From positions 937,001 through 1,001,000 of the forward strand of contig NZ_CP133781.1 in assembly GCF_034350045.1 (NCBI RefSeq): 64,000 nt of DNA. The letters are read 5' to 3'. A program made the translations under genes and the position numbers. The stretch's first letter is position 1. Each line of letters starts with the position of its first letter. A model generated the notes under the pieces. That model worked only from the letters and a program-made list of their open reading frames with translations. It did no database searches and was not told the origin of the DNA. This document shows positions 11,014 through 20,020 of the stretch, piece by piece. The DNA is from Pseudomonas sp. CCI4.2. Its GTDB lineage: Bacteria > Pseudomonadota > Gammaproteobacteria > Pseudomonadales > Pseudomonadaceae.

Positions 11014-11451
11014 TTAGCTCTCAAGCAAAAATGTCACAGGGCCATCATTGACCAGGTGTACCTGCATATCCGCACCAAATTGGCCCGCTTTGACCGAACG
11101 ATGCATGACTTTAGCCTGCGCTAATAGATAGCTGAACAGTTCATCTGCCAACAGGGGCGGTGCGGCTTTTGAAAAGCTCGGGCGCAAGCCGCTTTTAGTG
11201 TCAGCGGCCAATGTGAACTGCGAGACCAACAGCAAACCGCCGCCGACGTCAGTCAGTGACAGGTTCATTTTGCCGTTAGCATCGCTGAACACGCGGTAGT
11301 TCAGCAGCTTGCGCAGTAACGTGTCGGCACTGGATCGGGTGTCTTGAGGCTCTACGCCGATTAATACCAATAATCCCTGATCTATAGCGCCCACATTTTC
11401 GCCCGCCACTTCGACCCGGGCACTACTCACGCGCTGTAAAAGACCTTTCAT
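11014..11451 (-). CDS. dtd: D-aminoacyl-tRNA deacylase
   Basis: Dtd hydrolyses D-amino acids (and glycine mischarged on tRNA-Ala) from tRNA, protecting translation. The 145-residue product is of normal length and shows both family motifs: [12 protein letters not shown] in the middle and the Gly-cisPro motif in [11 protein letters not shown] at the C-terminus. It starts nine bases after the stop of the iminopeptidase gene on the same strand, so the two form an operon, as in P. aeruginosa. Confidence 0.96.
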   Translation of the reverse strand: MKGLLQRVSSARVEVAGENVGAIDQGLLVLIGVEPQDTRSSADTLLRKLLNYRVFSDANGKMNLSLTDVGGGLLLVSQFTLAADTKSGLRPSFSKAAPPLLADELFSYLLAQAKVMHRSVKAGQFGADMQVHLVNDGPVTFLLES

Positions 11452-11460
11452 CGTTGACGC

Positions 11461-12432
11461 TTACGCCTCTTCGGGTGGCAAATCGAGCAGACGACGACCA
11501 ATCTGGTTCGCCGCACGCACCAATGCGTCCGTGATGCACGGTTCCGATGCAGCGTGCCCCGCGTCACGAATCACCTGCAATTCACTGTTTGGCCAGGCTT
11601 GGTGCAATTCCCACGCGTTATCCAGCGGGCAAATCACGTCATAGCGCCCGTGTACGATGACACCCGGTAAATGAGCGATCTTGGGCATGTCGCGAATCAG
11701 CTGATTCTCTTCAAGAAATGCATTGTTGGTGAAGTAATGGCATTCGATACGGGCGATGGACAGCGCGCGCTGCGGCTCTGAAAACCGATCGACCACTGCC
11801 GGATTGGGCCGCATCGTCGCGCAGCGCCCTTCCCACGTTGACCAGGCCTTGGCCGCATGCATTTGCGCGATCTGATCTGCACCGGTCAAGCGCTTATGGA
11901 AAGCACTGAGCAAATCGCCGCGCTCATCCAGTGGAATCGGCGCCAGATAGTCCTGCCAGTAGTCCGGGAACAGTCGGCTCGCGCCTTTCTGATAGAACCA
12001 TTCGATTTCCTGCGCACGGGCCAAAAAGATGCCGCGCAGAATCAATGCATGCACGCGCTCAGGATGGGTTTGTGCGTAGGCCAGCGCCAAGGTCGAACCC
12101 CACGAACCACCGAACAACACCCATTTTTCGATGCCCAAGTGCTGACGAATGCGCTCCAGGTCTTCCACCAAATGCCAGGTGGTGTTGTTTTCGAGGCTGG
12201 CGTGGGGCGTTGAACGGCCGCAGCCGCGCTGGTCGAAGGTGATGATGCGATACATGTTCGGGTCAAAAAAACGACGACTCTGGGCATCACAACCCGCGCC
12301 CGGCCCGCCGTGAATAAATACGACGGGCAAACCCTCAGGCGAACCACTTTCATCGACGTACAACACATGAGGCTTTTCCACAGCCAGATCGTGCCGGGCG
12401 TAGGGTTTGATCTGCGGGTACAAAGTCTGCAT
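11461..12432 (-). CDS. pip: Proline iminopeptidase
   Basis: A cytoplasmic alpha/beta-hydrolase that removes N-terminal proline from peptides (family S33). In the 323-residue product I see the oxyanion motif HGGPGAGC, the nucleophile elbow GGSWGSTLA, the acid in HGRYDVICP and the catalytic His in DAGHAASEP. The start is backed by GGAG eight bases before the ATG. It precedes dtd in the same operon and is transcribed away from glgP. Confidence 0.95.
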   Translation of the reverse strand: MQTLYPQIKPYARHDLAVEKPHVLYVDESGSPEGLPVVFIHGGPGAGCDAQSRRFFDPNMYRIITFDQRGCGRSTPHASLENNTTWHLVEDLERIRQHLGIEKWVLFGGSWGSTLALAYAQTHPERVHALILRGIFLARAQEIEWFYQKGASRLFPDYWQDYLAPIPLDERGDLLSAFHKRLTGADQIAQMHAAKAWSTWEGRCATMRPNPAVVDRFSEPQRALSIARIECHYFTNNAFLEENQLIRDMPKIAHLPGVIVHGRYDVICPLDNAWELHQAWPNSELQVIRDAGHAASEPCITDALVRAANQIGRRLLDLPPEEA

Positions 12433-12669
12433 AGGTGCTCCAAAGGGGGCTTTTGTTTATCTACCGTTCGGCATCATAAACCCGAATCGCATAATGATCA
12501 TGCCCTTAGAGAAGCAAGGGCCTTCACCCACGGAAGGTCAGATGGAACGATCAATGCAAGCAATTTGCCAATCGTAATTACTCGCGAACCAGACAGTCGT
12601 ACCCCTGTCGAAGGGACTAGAGTAAAACATCACCACTCCTAATTCGTCTGCTCGTTAGAGGTCGTATAG

Positions 12670-15123
12670 ATGTCAGAGGAACCGCTTGTTCGTGACACCG
12701 AGGTGGCTGCCTTCCGCGCCGCTGTACTCGAAAAACTCACTTATGCGGTGGGCAAAGACCCCGATCATGCGTTTGAACATGACTGGTTCGAAGCCGTCGC
12801 CCTGGCCGCTCGCGACCATATGGTCGAGCACTGGATGGACCATACGCGGCAGATTTACCGCAAAGGGCAGAAACGGGTCTATTACCTTTCTCTGGAATTC
12901 TTGATCGGCCGCTTGCTCTACGACAGCTTGAGCAACCTTGGGTTGCTGGAAATCGCCCGCGAGGCCATCGCCGAGCTGGGCGTGGACCTGGAACGCATTC
13001 GCTTGCTGGAACCCGACGCCGCACTGGGTAACGGCGGCCTCGGTCGCTTGGCCGCCTGCTTCATGGAAAGCATGTCTACCCTGGGCGTTGCCGCCCACGG
13101 TTACGGAATTCGCTATGAGCACGGGCTGTTCCGTCAGGCCATCGTCGACGGCTGGCAGCAGGAACAAACCGAGAACTGGCTGGACTTTGGCAACCCTTGG
13201 GAATTCGAACGCGCAGAGGTGATCTACCCCATCGGCTTCAGCGGTAGCGTCGAAACCGTGGCTAACGAAGCCGGTGAACAACGGCAAGTCTGGCGTCCGG
13301 GTGAAACCGTCCGGGCCGTTGCGTATGACACCCCCGTCGTTGGCTGGCGTGGGTCTAGCGTCAATACGTTGCGTTTGTGGCGCGCACGGGCAGTAGAAGA
13401 CCTGCACCTTGAGCGGTTCAACGCCGGCGACCACTTTGGCGCCGTGGCGGAAGTGGTCCGTGCCGAAAGCATTTCTCGCGTGCTTTACCCCAATGACAGC
13501 ACCGAAGCCGGCCAAGAGTTACGCCTGCGCCAAGAATATTTCTTCGTTTCAGCGTCGCTCCAGGATTTGCTGCGCCGTCACCTGAACATGCATGAAACGC
13601 TGTACAGCCTGGCCGATCACGCCGCGATTCAGATGAACGATACGCACCCTTCGATTGCCGTCGCGGAATTGATGCGCTTGCTGATCGACACACACGGCAT
13701 CCCATGGGACGCCGCCTGGAAAATCACGGTTGAAACCCTGGCCTACACCAACCACACCTTGCTTCCCGAGGCGCTGGAAACCTGGTCGGTCGGCTTGATG
13801 GAGCGGATGCTGCCTCGGCACATGCAGATCATTTACCTGATCAACGCCCTGCACATCGATCAACTGCGCGCCAAGGGCATTCACGATTTCGACGTGCTGC
13901 GCGCGGTGTCGTTGATCGAAGAAGACAACGGCCGCCGGGTTCGGATGGGTAACCTGGCATTCATCGGCTCACACAGCATCAACGGTGTTTCGGCGCTGCA
14001 CACGCAGTTGATGCGCAAAACCGTGTTCGCTGAATTGCACAAGTTGTACCCGGACCGAATCAACAACAAAACCAACGGCATTACCTTCCGCCGCTGGTTG
14101 CATCAGGCCAACCCGCTGCTCACGGGGATGCTGGTTGAGGCGCTGGGCGCGGATGTACTCGATAACGCCGAAACACGCTTGATTGAGCTGGAGCCGTTTG
14201 CCGAGAAGGCATCGTTCCGCAAACAGTTCATGGAGCAGCGCCTGAAGAGCAAAAAGGCATTGGCGAATATCATTAACGAGCGCTTGGGGATTGTGGTTAA
14301 CCCCGAAGCGATGTTCGACGTTCAGGTCAAACGTATTCACGAATACAAACGGCAACTGCTCAACCTGTTTCACACCGTCGCGCTGTATCAGGCGATGCGG
14401 GCAGAGCCAGGGACAAACTGGGTGCCACGGGTCAAGATCTTCGCCGGCAAGGCGGCAGCCAGTTACCACACGGCTAAACTGATCATCAAGTTGACCAATG
14501 ATATTGCCCGCACGGTGAACAACGACCCAACGTTGCGCGGCATGCTCAAAGTCGTGTTCATGCCTAACTACAACGTCAGTTTGGCGGAAAGCATTATTCC
14601 CGCCGCCGACCTGTCGGAGCAGATTTCAACGGCAGGCTTGGAAGCCTCGGGCACCAGCAACATGAAGTTTGGCCTCAATGGCGCGCTGACCATCGGCACG
14701 CTGGATGGCGCCAACGTTGAGATGAGCGAACAAATCGGCCTTGAGCACATGTTCATTTTCGGCCTGACCTCCCAGCAAGTCGAAGCGCGAAAACGCATCG
14801 GCGACTACAGCGCCGGGGCGGACGTTGCCGCGTCACCAAGACTCTATGATGTGTTGCAAGCGATTCGGGGCGGGGTGTTCTCACCCGATGATCCGAACCG
14901 CTACGTCGGCCTGATCGATCAGTTGTTGGCGTATGACCGCTTCCTGGTCTGCGCGGACTTCGAGTCTTACTGGCAGGCGCAAGCAAAGGTCGAAGCGATG
15001 TGGCATGACCCGAAAAGCTGGTGGAGCTCCGCCGTGCTCAACACTGCACGCATGGGTTGGTTCTCGTCGGACCGGACTATCCGTGAGTATTCCAATGATA
15101 TTTGGAGGGCATTGGAGGAATAA
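12670..15123 (+). CDS. glgP: Glycogen/starch alpha-glucan phosphorylase
   Basis: Releases glucose-1-phosphate from glycogen-type glucans by phosphorolysis. The 817-residue product has full length and the PLP-attachment motif EASGTSNMKFGLNG with the Schiff-base lysine near residue 666. The GNGGLGRLAACF motif near residue 120 is typical of the family. AGAGGT lies nine bases before the ATG. It stands alone on the plus strand, divergent from pip, with no other glycogen genes in the window. About 240 bases separate it from fbp. Confidence 0.96.
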   Translation: MSEEPLVRDTEVAAFRAAVLEKLTYAVGKDPDHAFEHDWFEAVALAARDHMVEHWMDHTRQIYRKGQKRVYYLSLEFLIGRLLYDSLSNLGLLEIAREAIAELGVDLERIRLLEPDAALGNGGLGRLAACFMESMSTLGVAAHGYGIRYEHGLFRQAIVDGWQQEQTENWLDFGNPWEFERAEVIYPIGFSGSVETVANEAGEQRQVWRPGETVRAVAYDTPVVGWRGSSVNTLRLWRARAVEDLHLERFNAGDHFGAVAEVVRAESISRVLYPNDSTEAGQELRLRQEYFFVSASLQDLLRRHLNMHETLYSLADHAAIQMNDTHPSIAVAELMRLLIDTHGIPWDAAWKITVETLAYTNHTLLPEALETWSVGLMERMLPRHMQIIYLINALHIDQLRAKGIHDFDVLRAVSLIEEDNGRRVRMGNLAFIGSHSINGVSALHTQLMRKTVFAELHKLYPDRINNKTNGITFRRWLHQANPLLTGMLVEALGADVLDNAETRLIELEPFAEKASFRKQFMEQRLKSKKALANIINERLGIVVNPEAMFDVQVKRIHEYKRQLLNLFHTVALYQAMRAEPGTNWVPRVKIFAGKAAASYHTAKLIIKLTNDIARTVNNDPTLRGMLKVVFMPNYNVSLAESIIPAADLSEQISTAGLEASGTSNMKFGLNGALTIGTLDGANVEMSEQIGLEHMFIFGLTSQQVEARKRIGDYSAGADVAASPRLYDVLQAIRGGVFSPDDPNRYVGLIDQLLAYDRFLVCADFESYWQAQAKVEAMWHDPKSWWSSAVLNTARMGWFSSDRTIREYSNDIWRALEE

Positions 15124-15147
15124 CCTGCACGCGCTTCTATCTATTTT

Positions 15148-15168
15148 GTAGGAGCGCGCTTGCCCGCA
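15148..15168. repeat. Single REP-like half element
   Basis: TGTAGGAGCGCGCTTGCCCGC has the TGTAGGAGC edge shared with the paired REP elements of the window but no inverted partner nearby. It lies in the gap between glgP and fbp. Confidence 0.45.
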
Positions 15169-15274
15169 TCTAATAATCTAAAACGAATCCCTTCGCCGCC
15201 TGCAAAATCTTGACCGGGCGCACCTGTTGATCTCCGTTTTGAGGCTACTCTCAAACCCATACATGAACTCTCTG

Positions 15275-15294
15275 AGTCAGATCCCGGTCTGACT
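15275..15294. promoter_or_regulatory. Palindrome upstream of fbp
   Basis: AGTCAGA-TCCCGG-TCTGACT is a perfect 7-bp inverted repeat with a 6-base centre, about 66 bases before the fbp start. It could be an operator or a leader hairpin. A second weaker GC hairpin followed by TTTTT lies at about 15304-15338. No regulator can be named. Confidence 0.3.
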
Positions 15295-15360
15295 GGAGTA
15301 TTACGTGCCCACTCGCGTTAAACTGCGCGGGCTTTTTATCCCCCACCTACGGAGCTCTCC

Positions 15361-16371
15361 ATGTCCCGCGTTACCCTGAGTCGTTATTTGATTGAGCAGA
15401 CCCGCAGCAACAACACTCCTGCCGATCTGCGCTTCCTTATCGAAGTGGTGGCGCGCGCCTGCAAGGAAATCAGCCATGCCGTCTCCAAAGGCGCATTGGG
15501 TGGGGTGCTCGGCAGCATGGGCACTGAAAACGTACAGGGCGAAGTGCAGAAAAAGCTCGACGTAATCTCCAACGAAATCCTGCTCGAAGCCAACGAGTGG
15601 GGTGGTCACTTGGCCGGCATGGCGTCCGAAGAAATGGACAACGCCTACCAGATCCCAGGCAAATACCCGAAAGGCGCGTACCTGCTGGTATTCGACCCAC
15701 TGGACGGCTCGTCGAACATCGACGTTAACGTCTCGGTCGGCACCATCTTCTCGGTACTGCGTTGCCCAGACGCCCACCTGAGCCAGAACGATACCCTGAG
15801 CGAACAAGCGTTCCTGCAACCGGGCACCAAGCAGGTCGCGGCCGGTTACGCGATCTACGGCCCGCAAACCATGCTGGTTCTGACACTGGGCGACGGCGTT
15901 AAAGGCTTCACCCTGGACCGCGAATTGGGGAGCTTCGTGTTGACCCACGAAGACATGCAGATTCCTGAGTCCACTCAGGAATTCGCCATCAACATGTCCA
16001 ACCAGCGTCACTGGGAAGCGCCGGTTAAACGCTACGTGGAAGAATTGCTGGCAGGCGCAGAAGGTCCGCTGAAAAAGGACTACAACATGCGCTGGATCGC
16101 CGCCATGGTTGCCGACGTGCACCGCATCCTGACCCGTGGCGGCATGTTCATGTACCCACGCGACAGCCGTGATGCTTCGAAACCTGGCAAATTGCGCTTG
16201 ATGTACGAAGCTAATCCGATGTCGTTCATCGTGGAGCAAGCCGGCGGCATGTCCACCGACGGCCACCAGCGCATCCTCGACATTCAGCCAGAAGGCCTGC
16301 ACCAGCGGGTGGCGGTATTCCTCGGTTCGAAAGAAGAAGTCGAGCGCGCTACGGCATATCACAAGGAATAA
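15361..16371 (+). CDS. fbp: Fructose-1,6-bisphosphatase class 1
   Basis: Gluconeogenic enzyme that dephosphorylates fructose-1,6-bisphosphate. The 336-residue product carries the metal/phosphate motif [20 protein letters not shown] at about 115-134 and the C-terminal substrate motif [19 protein letters not shown] lies just before the ATG. In P. aeruginosa fbp is also near the hut genes. The next reading frame, three bases on, is a truncated DUF924 gene. Confidence 0.97.
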   Translation: MSRVTLSRYLIEQTRSNNTPADLRFLIEVVARACKEISHAVSKGALGGVLGSMGTENVQGEVQKKLDVISNEILLEANEWGGHLAGMASEEMDNAYQIPGKYPKGAYLLVFDPLDGSSNIDVNVSVGTIFSVLRCPDAHLSQNDTLSEQAFLQPGTKQVAAGYAIYGPQTMLVLTLGDGVKGFTLDRELGSFVLTHEDMQIPESTQEFAINMSNQRHWEAPVKRYVEELLAGAEGPLKKDYNMRWIAAMVADVHRILTRGGMFMYPRDSRDASKPGKLRLMYEANPMSFIVEQAGGMSTDGHQRILDIQPEGLHQRVAVFLGSKEEVERATAYHKE

Positions 16372-16373
16372 AC

Positions 16374-16523
16374 CATGGTCGCCCCTTGGCAGCCGTTGCT
16401 TGAATGGTGGTTCGGTTCAGCCGAATCGCCTTTTGAAGTTGTGAAAGCCAAGGGCGAGCTGTGGTTTGGTAACAAAAATCAGAACCGCGAAGCGCATCAG
16501 CGTTTCGCGGTTTTGTTTTGCTG
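16374..16523 (+). pseudogene. DUF924-family gene truncated after about 45 codons
   Basis: The open frame starts ATG two bases after the fbp stop and reads MVAPWQPLLEWWFG, then a KAKGELWFGNKN segment. I recognise this as the N-terminus of DUF924 proteins, which are about 180-190 residues and follow fbp in related Pseudomonas. Here it ends at a TGA after 49 codons. The frame stays family-like (REAHQRFA) until about 16511 and then becomes GTTTTGTTTTGC. The rest of the gene is not in the following sequence, which belongs to the accessory island, so the junction lies at about 16510. Confidence 0.65.
16482..16521. terminator. Hairpin with T-rich tail behind fbp, inside the DUF924 remnant
   Basis: AACCGCGAAGCG (16483-16494) pairs with CGTTTCGCGGTT (16500-16511) with one mispair, followed by TTGTTTTG. 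It works as a terminator for fbp. It has an A-rich run on its other side, so it may also stop the minus-strand hcp transcript. The same bases encode REAHQRFA of the DUF924 remnant. Confidence 0.65.
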
Positions 16524-16547
16524 AGCGTGAGTCCAAATTCTGATGTG

Positions 16548-17027
16548 CTAACTACCGACCAGGGACATGGAAACTTTGGCCCTCTTCGAGGGCAGCGGTA
16601 TATAACCAACTCCCTCGCTGTCAATCTTTCGCGAATCCTCTGCACCATCAAGCCTGCCGATATATTTTCGGTTAGTAATCCATTCTGCCGTTTCGCTATC
16701 GATGGCGCGAAATATCAGCACAAGCGGCTTGGGCTGCGGTGGGGGATTCTCTAAGGCTGCCAGCATTCTTTGATGGCGAGCGTGCGGCTCGAAATCCCCC
16801 CAGTCAAACGTGCGCGCCTCAGGCTTGGTCAGCACCCACTCGCCGCGCTCGACTTGTTCCCAGACATAACGATCCTGATAGACCATCGACGCGCGCCGTA
16901 ATTCGGCCAGACCTTCGATTTCCCGATGCCCCGCTAACAGTCTTTTGACTATCACCAATGCTTCAGCGGGAGGATGGACGTATTTTTTCTCATCCATTTG
17001 GAGTGTGCGACGATGCACCAACTTCAT
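16548..17027 (-). CDS. Unrecognised protein encoded immediately after hcp
   Basis: A 159-residue soluble protein I do not recognise. Its ATG overlaps the hcp stop (ATGA), so it was made to be co-translated with hcp. No signal peptide or membrane segment is visible. The N-terminal half is helical and charged (EALVIVKRLLAGHREIEGLAEL); the middle has a Pro-rich stretch (NPPPQPKPLVLIF); the last 40 residues contain WITNRKYIGRL. Genes coupled directly behind hcp often encode an Hcp-carried effector or its helper, so cargo, adaptor or immunity protein are the plausible options. An internal ATG at 16997 lacks a good ribosome site. It is intact although hcp upstream is frameshifted. Confidence 0.6.
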   Translation of the reverse strand: MKLVHRRTLQMDEKKYVHPPAEALVIVKRLLAGHREIEGLAELRRASMVYQDRYVWEQVERGEWVLTKPEARTFDWGDFEPHARHQRMLAALENPPPQPKPLVLIFRAIDSETAEWITNRKYIGRLDGAEDSRKIDSEGVGYIPLPSKRAKVSMSLVGS

Positions 17028-17529
17028 GCCGAAGCCCCCTCATCCCAGTAGTCGGAACCCATCGTTCCACAGGTTTCATGAGTCGAGGCGATGGTCCGAT
17101 ACGTAAACGTAACAGTTTCCAAGGGAGTGATATGAGCCACTGCAGGATCGCGCCAACGCGGCATTGAAATATGAATATCGGTAATGAGGGCGTCTTTGTA
17201 TACCATGGTGAAATAGTGTTCTTGAAAGCCGCCGGGTGAAACTCGATACCAATCCAATGTGCATAGGCTAAGTGTTTCATCCGTGCGCCACGCTTCGAAC
17301 AGTAACGGGGTCGACTTGTCGAGCATCTTGGTAATGATGAAAGGCCCATGAACCCGATGGCCGGATTGCGCCCCTTGAGGACGACCAAAATGTTGATCAA
17401 ATGACTCCACAAAAATTTGATCTTCTCGTCCGAGCTGGAGTTATTGCCAATTGATTCTAACGACGAACAGCCTCCAGTAATCAATTTTTGTTTTTCGCCG
17501 ATAATGGTTAAGTAGGTTGGCATGGACAT
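17024..17529 (-). pseudogene. hcp: Type VI secretion tube protein Hcp, frameshifted
   Basis: Hcp forms the hexameric rings of the type VI secretion tube and carries small effectors. The first frame gives MSMPTYLTIIGEKQKLITGG and continues to NNSSSDE. The family sequence resumes in another frame as EDQIFVESFDQHFGR, followed by VHGPFIITKMLDKSTPLL, WYRVSPGGFQEHYF and TFTYRTIASTHE, typical of Hcp of the P. aeruginosa Hcp1/Hsi type. Loss of one G in a GACGGAGAAG context (17426-17428) would explain the shift. The start is set by AAGGAG eight bases before the ATG. The undamaged product would be about 168 residues. No other T6SS structural gene is in the window, so this is an orphan hcp. A sequencing error cannot be excluded. 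Confidence 0.85.
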
Positions 17530-17717
17530 GGGGGTACTCCTTGGTTTGTTATAGGTGTTTTAAACAGCGTGAGTTTAGGTATAACTTTTACGAAATGATT
17601 ACATCGAAACCGATTAGACAGACGCAACGACGCCAACTTACGGGTAAGGCGTCCAAGGCTTACCAACATTCAGGAAAATTCTGTAGCGCTCTTCTTCGGG
17701 GTGTTTGCGGTCCTTAA

Positions 17718-18913
17718 GGAAACTCTGAAAAAGGTTTTCAAATCTGGTGAAATGTCCCCCATCACATGAGCCGAGCGGTTGCCCCCCATGAAGCAAATTT
17801 CTTTCGCCGATGCCGAGTACGCCGGTAAACGTAAGCGAACCCGCCGTGAGATTTTCCTGAGCGAGATGGACAAGGTCGTCCCCTGGAAGGGGTTGATCGC
17901 TTTGATCGAGCCGCATTATCCAAAAGGCGAAGGGGGCCGCCCGGCGTATCCCTTGATGGCCATGTTGCGTGTGCACCTGATGCAGAACTGGTTCGGCTAT
18001 AGCGATCCAGCAATGGAAGAGTCTCTTTATGAGACCACGATTCTGCGCCAGTTCGCGGGGTTGAATCTGGAACGCATTCCCGACGAAACCACGATTCTCA
18101 ACTTCCGTCGCCTGCTGGAGAAAAACCATCTTGCCGGGGGAATCCTGGAGGTCATTAATGGCTACCTGGGAGACCGAGGTTTGATGCTTCGTCAGGGCAC
18201 AATTGTTGATGCCACGATCATTCATGCGCCGACGTCGACCAAGAATAAAGAGGGTAAACGCGACCCCGAAATGCATTAGACCAAGAAAGGTAATCAATAT
18301 TTTTTCGGGATGAAAGCGCACATCGGAGTAGACGCTGATACGGGTCTGACGCACAGCGTGGTGGGCACGGCAGCCAATGTCGCGGACGTCACTCAAGTCG
18401 ATCAGTTGCTGCACGGCGAAGAGACCCATCTCTGTGGCGACGCGGGCTACACCGGCGTAGAAAAGCGGCTTGAACATGAGGGGCGCGAGATGATCTGGTC
18501 GATCTCCGCCAGGCCCAGCAGCCGCCGCAAACATGGAGAAAAAAGCGTCATTGGCCGTGCGTTGCGCAAGATTGAATACGCCAAATCGCAAACTCGGGCC
18601 AAGGTTGAGCACCCGTTTCGGGTGATCAAGCGCCAGTTTGGTTACACCAAGGTGCGGTTTCGCGGGTTGGTAAAGAACACGGCGCAGTTGGTGACACTGT
18701 TTGCACTGTCGAATCTGTGGATGGCGCGCCGACATTTGATGGAGCCTATAGGACAGGTGCGTCCGCAGTATGGAAATTAAGGGTTAATAAGTGCTTAAAA
18801 CCGGCTTATTCATCAATAAAAGCCGATATTTTCGAAATTTCAGTGAAGTACTTTCTTTCGGAGCGCTTGACGCCCGATTTGCCAGAAAAAGAAGGTCTTA
18901 TTTCAGACCTTCC
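17718..18913 (+). mobile_element. IS5-family (IS5 group) insertion sequence, 1196 bp
   Basis: The ends are imperfect inverted repeats: GGAAACTCTGAAAAAGG on the left and, read inward on the other strand, GGAAGGTCTGAAATAAG on the right (13 of 17 match). They are flanked on both sides by a direct repeat TTAA (17714-17717 and 18914-18917), fitting the four-base YTAR target of the IS5 group. Removing the element and one TTAA rejoins the split minus-strand gene in frame, which confirms the borders. Confidence 0.9.
17788..18780 (+). pseudogene. IS5-group DDE transposase interrupted by an amber codon
   Basis: From the ATG at 17788 the frame reads MKQISFADAEYAGKRKR and continues in the same frame to 18780, apart from TAG at 18277-18279. 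The family has glutamine (EMH-Q-TKKGN) there, a single CAG-to-TAG change. The DDE residues fall in TIVDATII, LCGDAGYTG and RAKVEHPFRVIKRQFG (the Y-R-E-K signature). The first half lacks the second and third catalytic residues, so without read-through the enzyme should be inactive. Confidence 0.85.
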
Positions 18914-19429
18914 TTAAAGCGATTCACGCTTAACAGGGCTTGATATTTATCACCGGCATACCAATAGGTTGTTCCACCGTTGGGGCCGTCGCGCAACCTG
19001 GCACGCCATTGCGGTGTGTCAGCGAAGGGTGGAAATCTTTTTTGTTTTTTATCCATCCACCCCCCCGACGCCATTGATCCTGAAGTTCCAAGACAACCTT
19101 CAATGCATCATCGAGCAACAAGGGTTCGATGTGCGGATATATAGTCAGGCTTTCAATAACGTTGCCCTTGAATATAACGTAAAAATCAGAGCTCTTTGGA
19201 GTGACAAATCCATACTGCGGGTCGATGAATCGTAACTGCGCGTCGGACTTTGGCCGGCCGGGCCACGTTCCCTCACCTGGAAAACGTGAACTAAAGCGCG
19301 CTGACGAACCCTTAACCATCTCGTCATAGGTTCCACCTATTTCGAGGGCGATCTCCCGTTCGTACCACGACCGCAACATATAGGCGGCCAATAGCGCCAC
19401 AACGATAAGTAACGCCCAACGACGCCGAG

Positions 19430-20020
19430 TCATGGGTAAGGCGTCCAAGGTTTGGAAACGCTCAGGATAATTTTATAGCGCTCTTCTTCCGGGTGTTTGC
19501 GGTCCTTAACGCGATGCATTATGAGCATGGCCTGATACTTGTCGCCCGCATACCAATCAGTCGTGCCTCCCTTGTCGCGCAACTGAGCACGCCATTGCGG
19601 TGTATCGGCAAAGGGGGGAAATTGCGGCTGCTTATTACCCATCCAACCACCTCGACGCCATTGATCCTGAAGATCCAAGACAACCTTCAATGCATCATCG
19701 AGCAGCAAGGGTTCGATATACGGATGTATAGTTAGGCTCTGAACAATGTCGTCCTTGAATACAACTAAAAATTCAGCGCTTTTTGGAGTGATAAATCCAT
19801 ATTGCGGGTCGGTGAATCGTAATTGCGCGTCGGAATGTGGTACGGCCGGCCATATCCCCCCGCCGGGATAAGGTGAAGTAAAGCGGGCTGACGAACGCTT
19901 TCGCATGTCTTCGTAGGTTCCACCTATCACCAGGGCGATCTCCCGTTCGTACAACGACCGCGCGACATCGGCGCCCCATACCGCTAGCAGTGCCAAGCAG
20001 AACCAATATCGCCGCTTCAT
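19430..20020 (-). CDS. Membrane-anchored protein, intact copy of a tandem pair (candidate immunity protein)
   Basis: A 196-residue protein I cannot assign to a named family. It has a short basic N-terminus and one hydrophobic segment (about residues 4-20, YWFCLALLAVWGADVA), best read as a signal anchor placing the rest in the periplasm. The body contains DAQLRFTDPQYGFITPKS, PLLLDDALKVVLDLQDQW, WYAGDKYQAML and a KPWTPYP end. Its ATG overlaps the stop of the DUF2515 gene and its stop overlaps the start of the degraded paralogue. A small, membrane-anchored product coupled behind a larger soluble protein, and duplicated, is the usual form of T6SS immunity genes; that role is inferred. Confidence 0.75.
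   Translation of the reverse strand: MKRRYWFCLALLAVWGADVARSLYEREIALVIGGTYEDMRKRSSARFTSPYPGGGIWPAVPHSDAQLRFTDPQYGFITPKSAEFLVVFKDDIVQSLTIHPYIEPLLLDDALKVVLDLQDQWRRGGWMGNKQPQFPPFADTPQWRAQLRDKGGTTDWYAGDKYQAMLIMHRVKDRKHPEEERYKIILSVSKPWTPYP

Larger units (their letters stand above)
17638..19433 (-). pseudogene. Second membrane-anchored paralogue (candidate immunity protein), frameshifted and split by an IS
   Basis: The 5' part (19433 down to 18914) starts MTRRRWALLIVVALL, one membrane anchor, and is clearly similar along its length to the intact paralogue just upstream (IALEIGGTYDEM, DAQLRFIDPQYGFVTPKS, PLLLDDALKVVLELQDQW). At the C7 tract 19060-19066 one base is missing relative to the paralogue. 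In the other frame the family sequence continues (FPPFADTPQWRARLRDG) to the IS edge at 18914. The last 26 residues (DRKHPEEERY to KPWTPYP) resume on the far side of the IS at 17717 and end at 17638. The ATG overlaps the previous stop (ATGA). So it was a third gene of the DUF2515 operon before decay. Confidence 0.85.

Noticed and set aside
15301..16362. 353-codon minus-strand open frame
   Set aside because: Complement of fbp, which has all catalytic motifs.
17638..18735. Long minus-strand open frame (365 codons) across the IS
   Set aside because: It is the complement of the IS5 transposase plus the tail of the split gene. Only its last 26 codons are real coding sequence.
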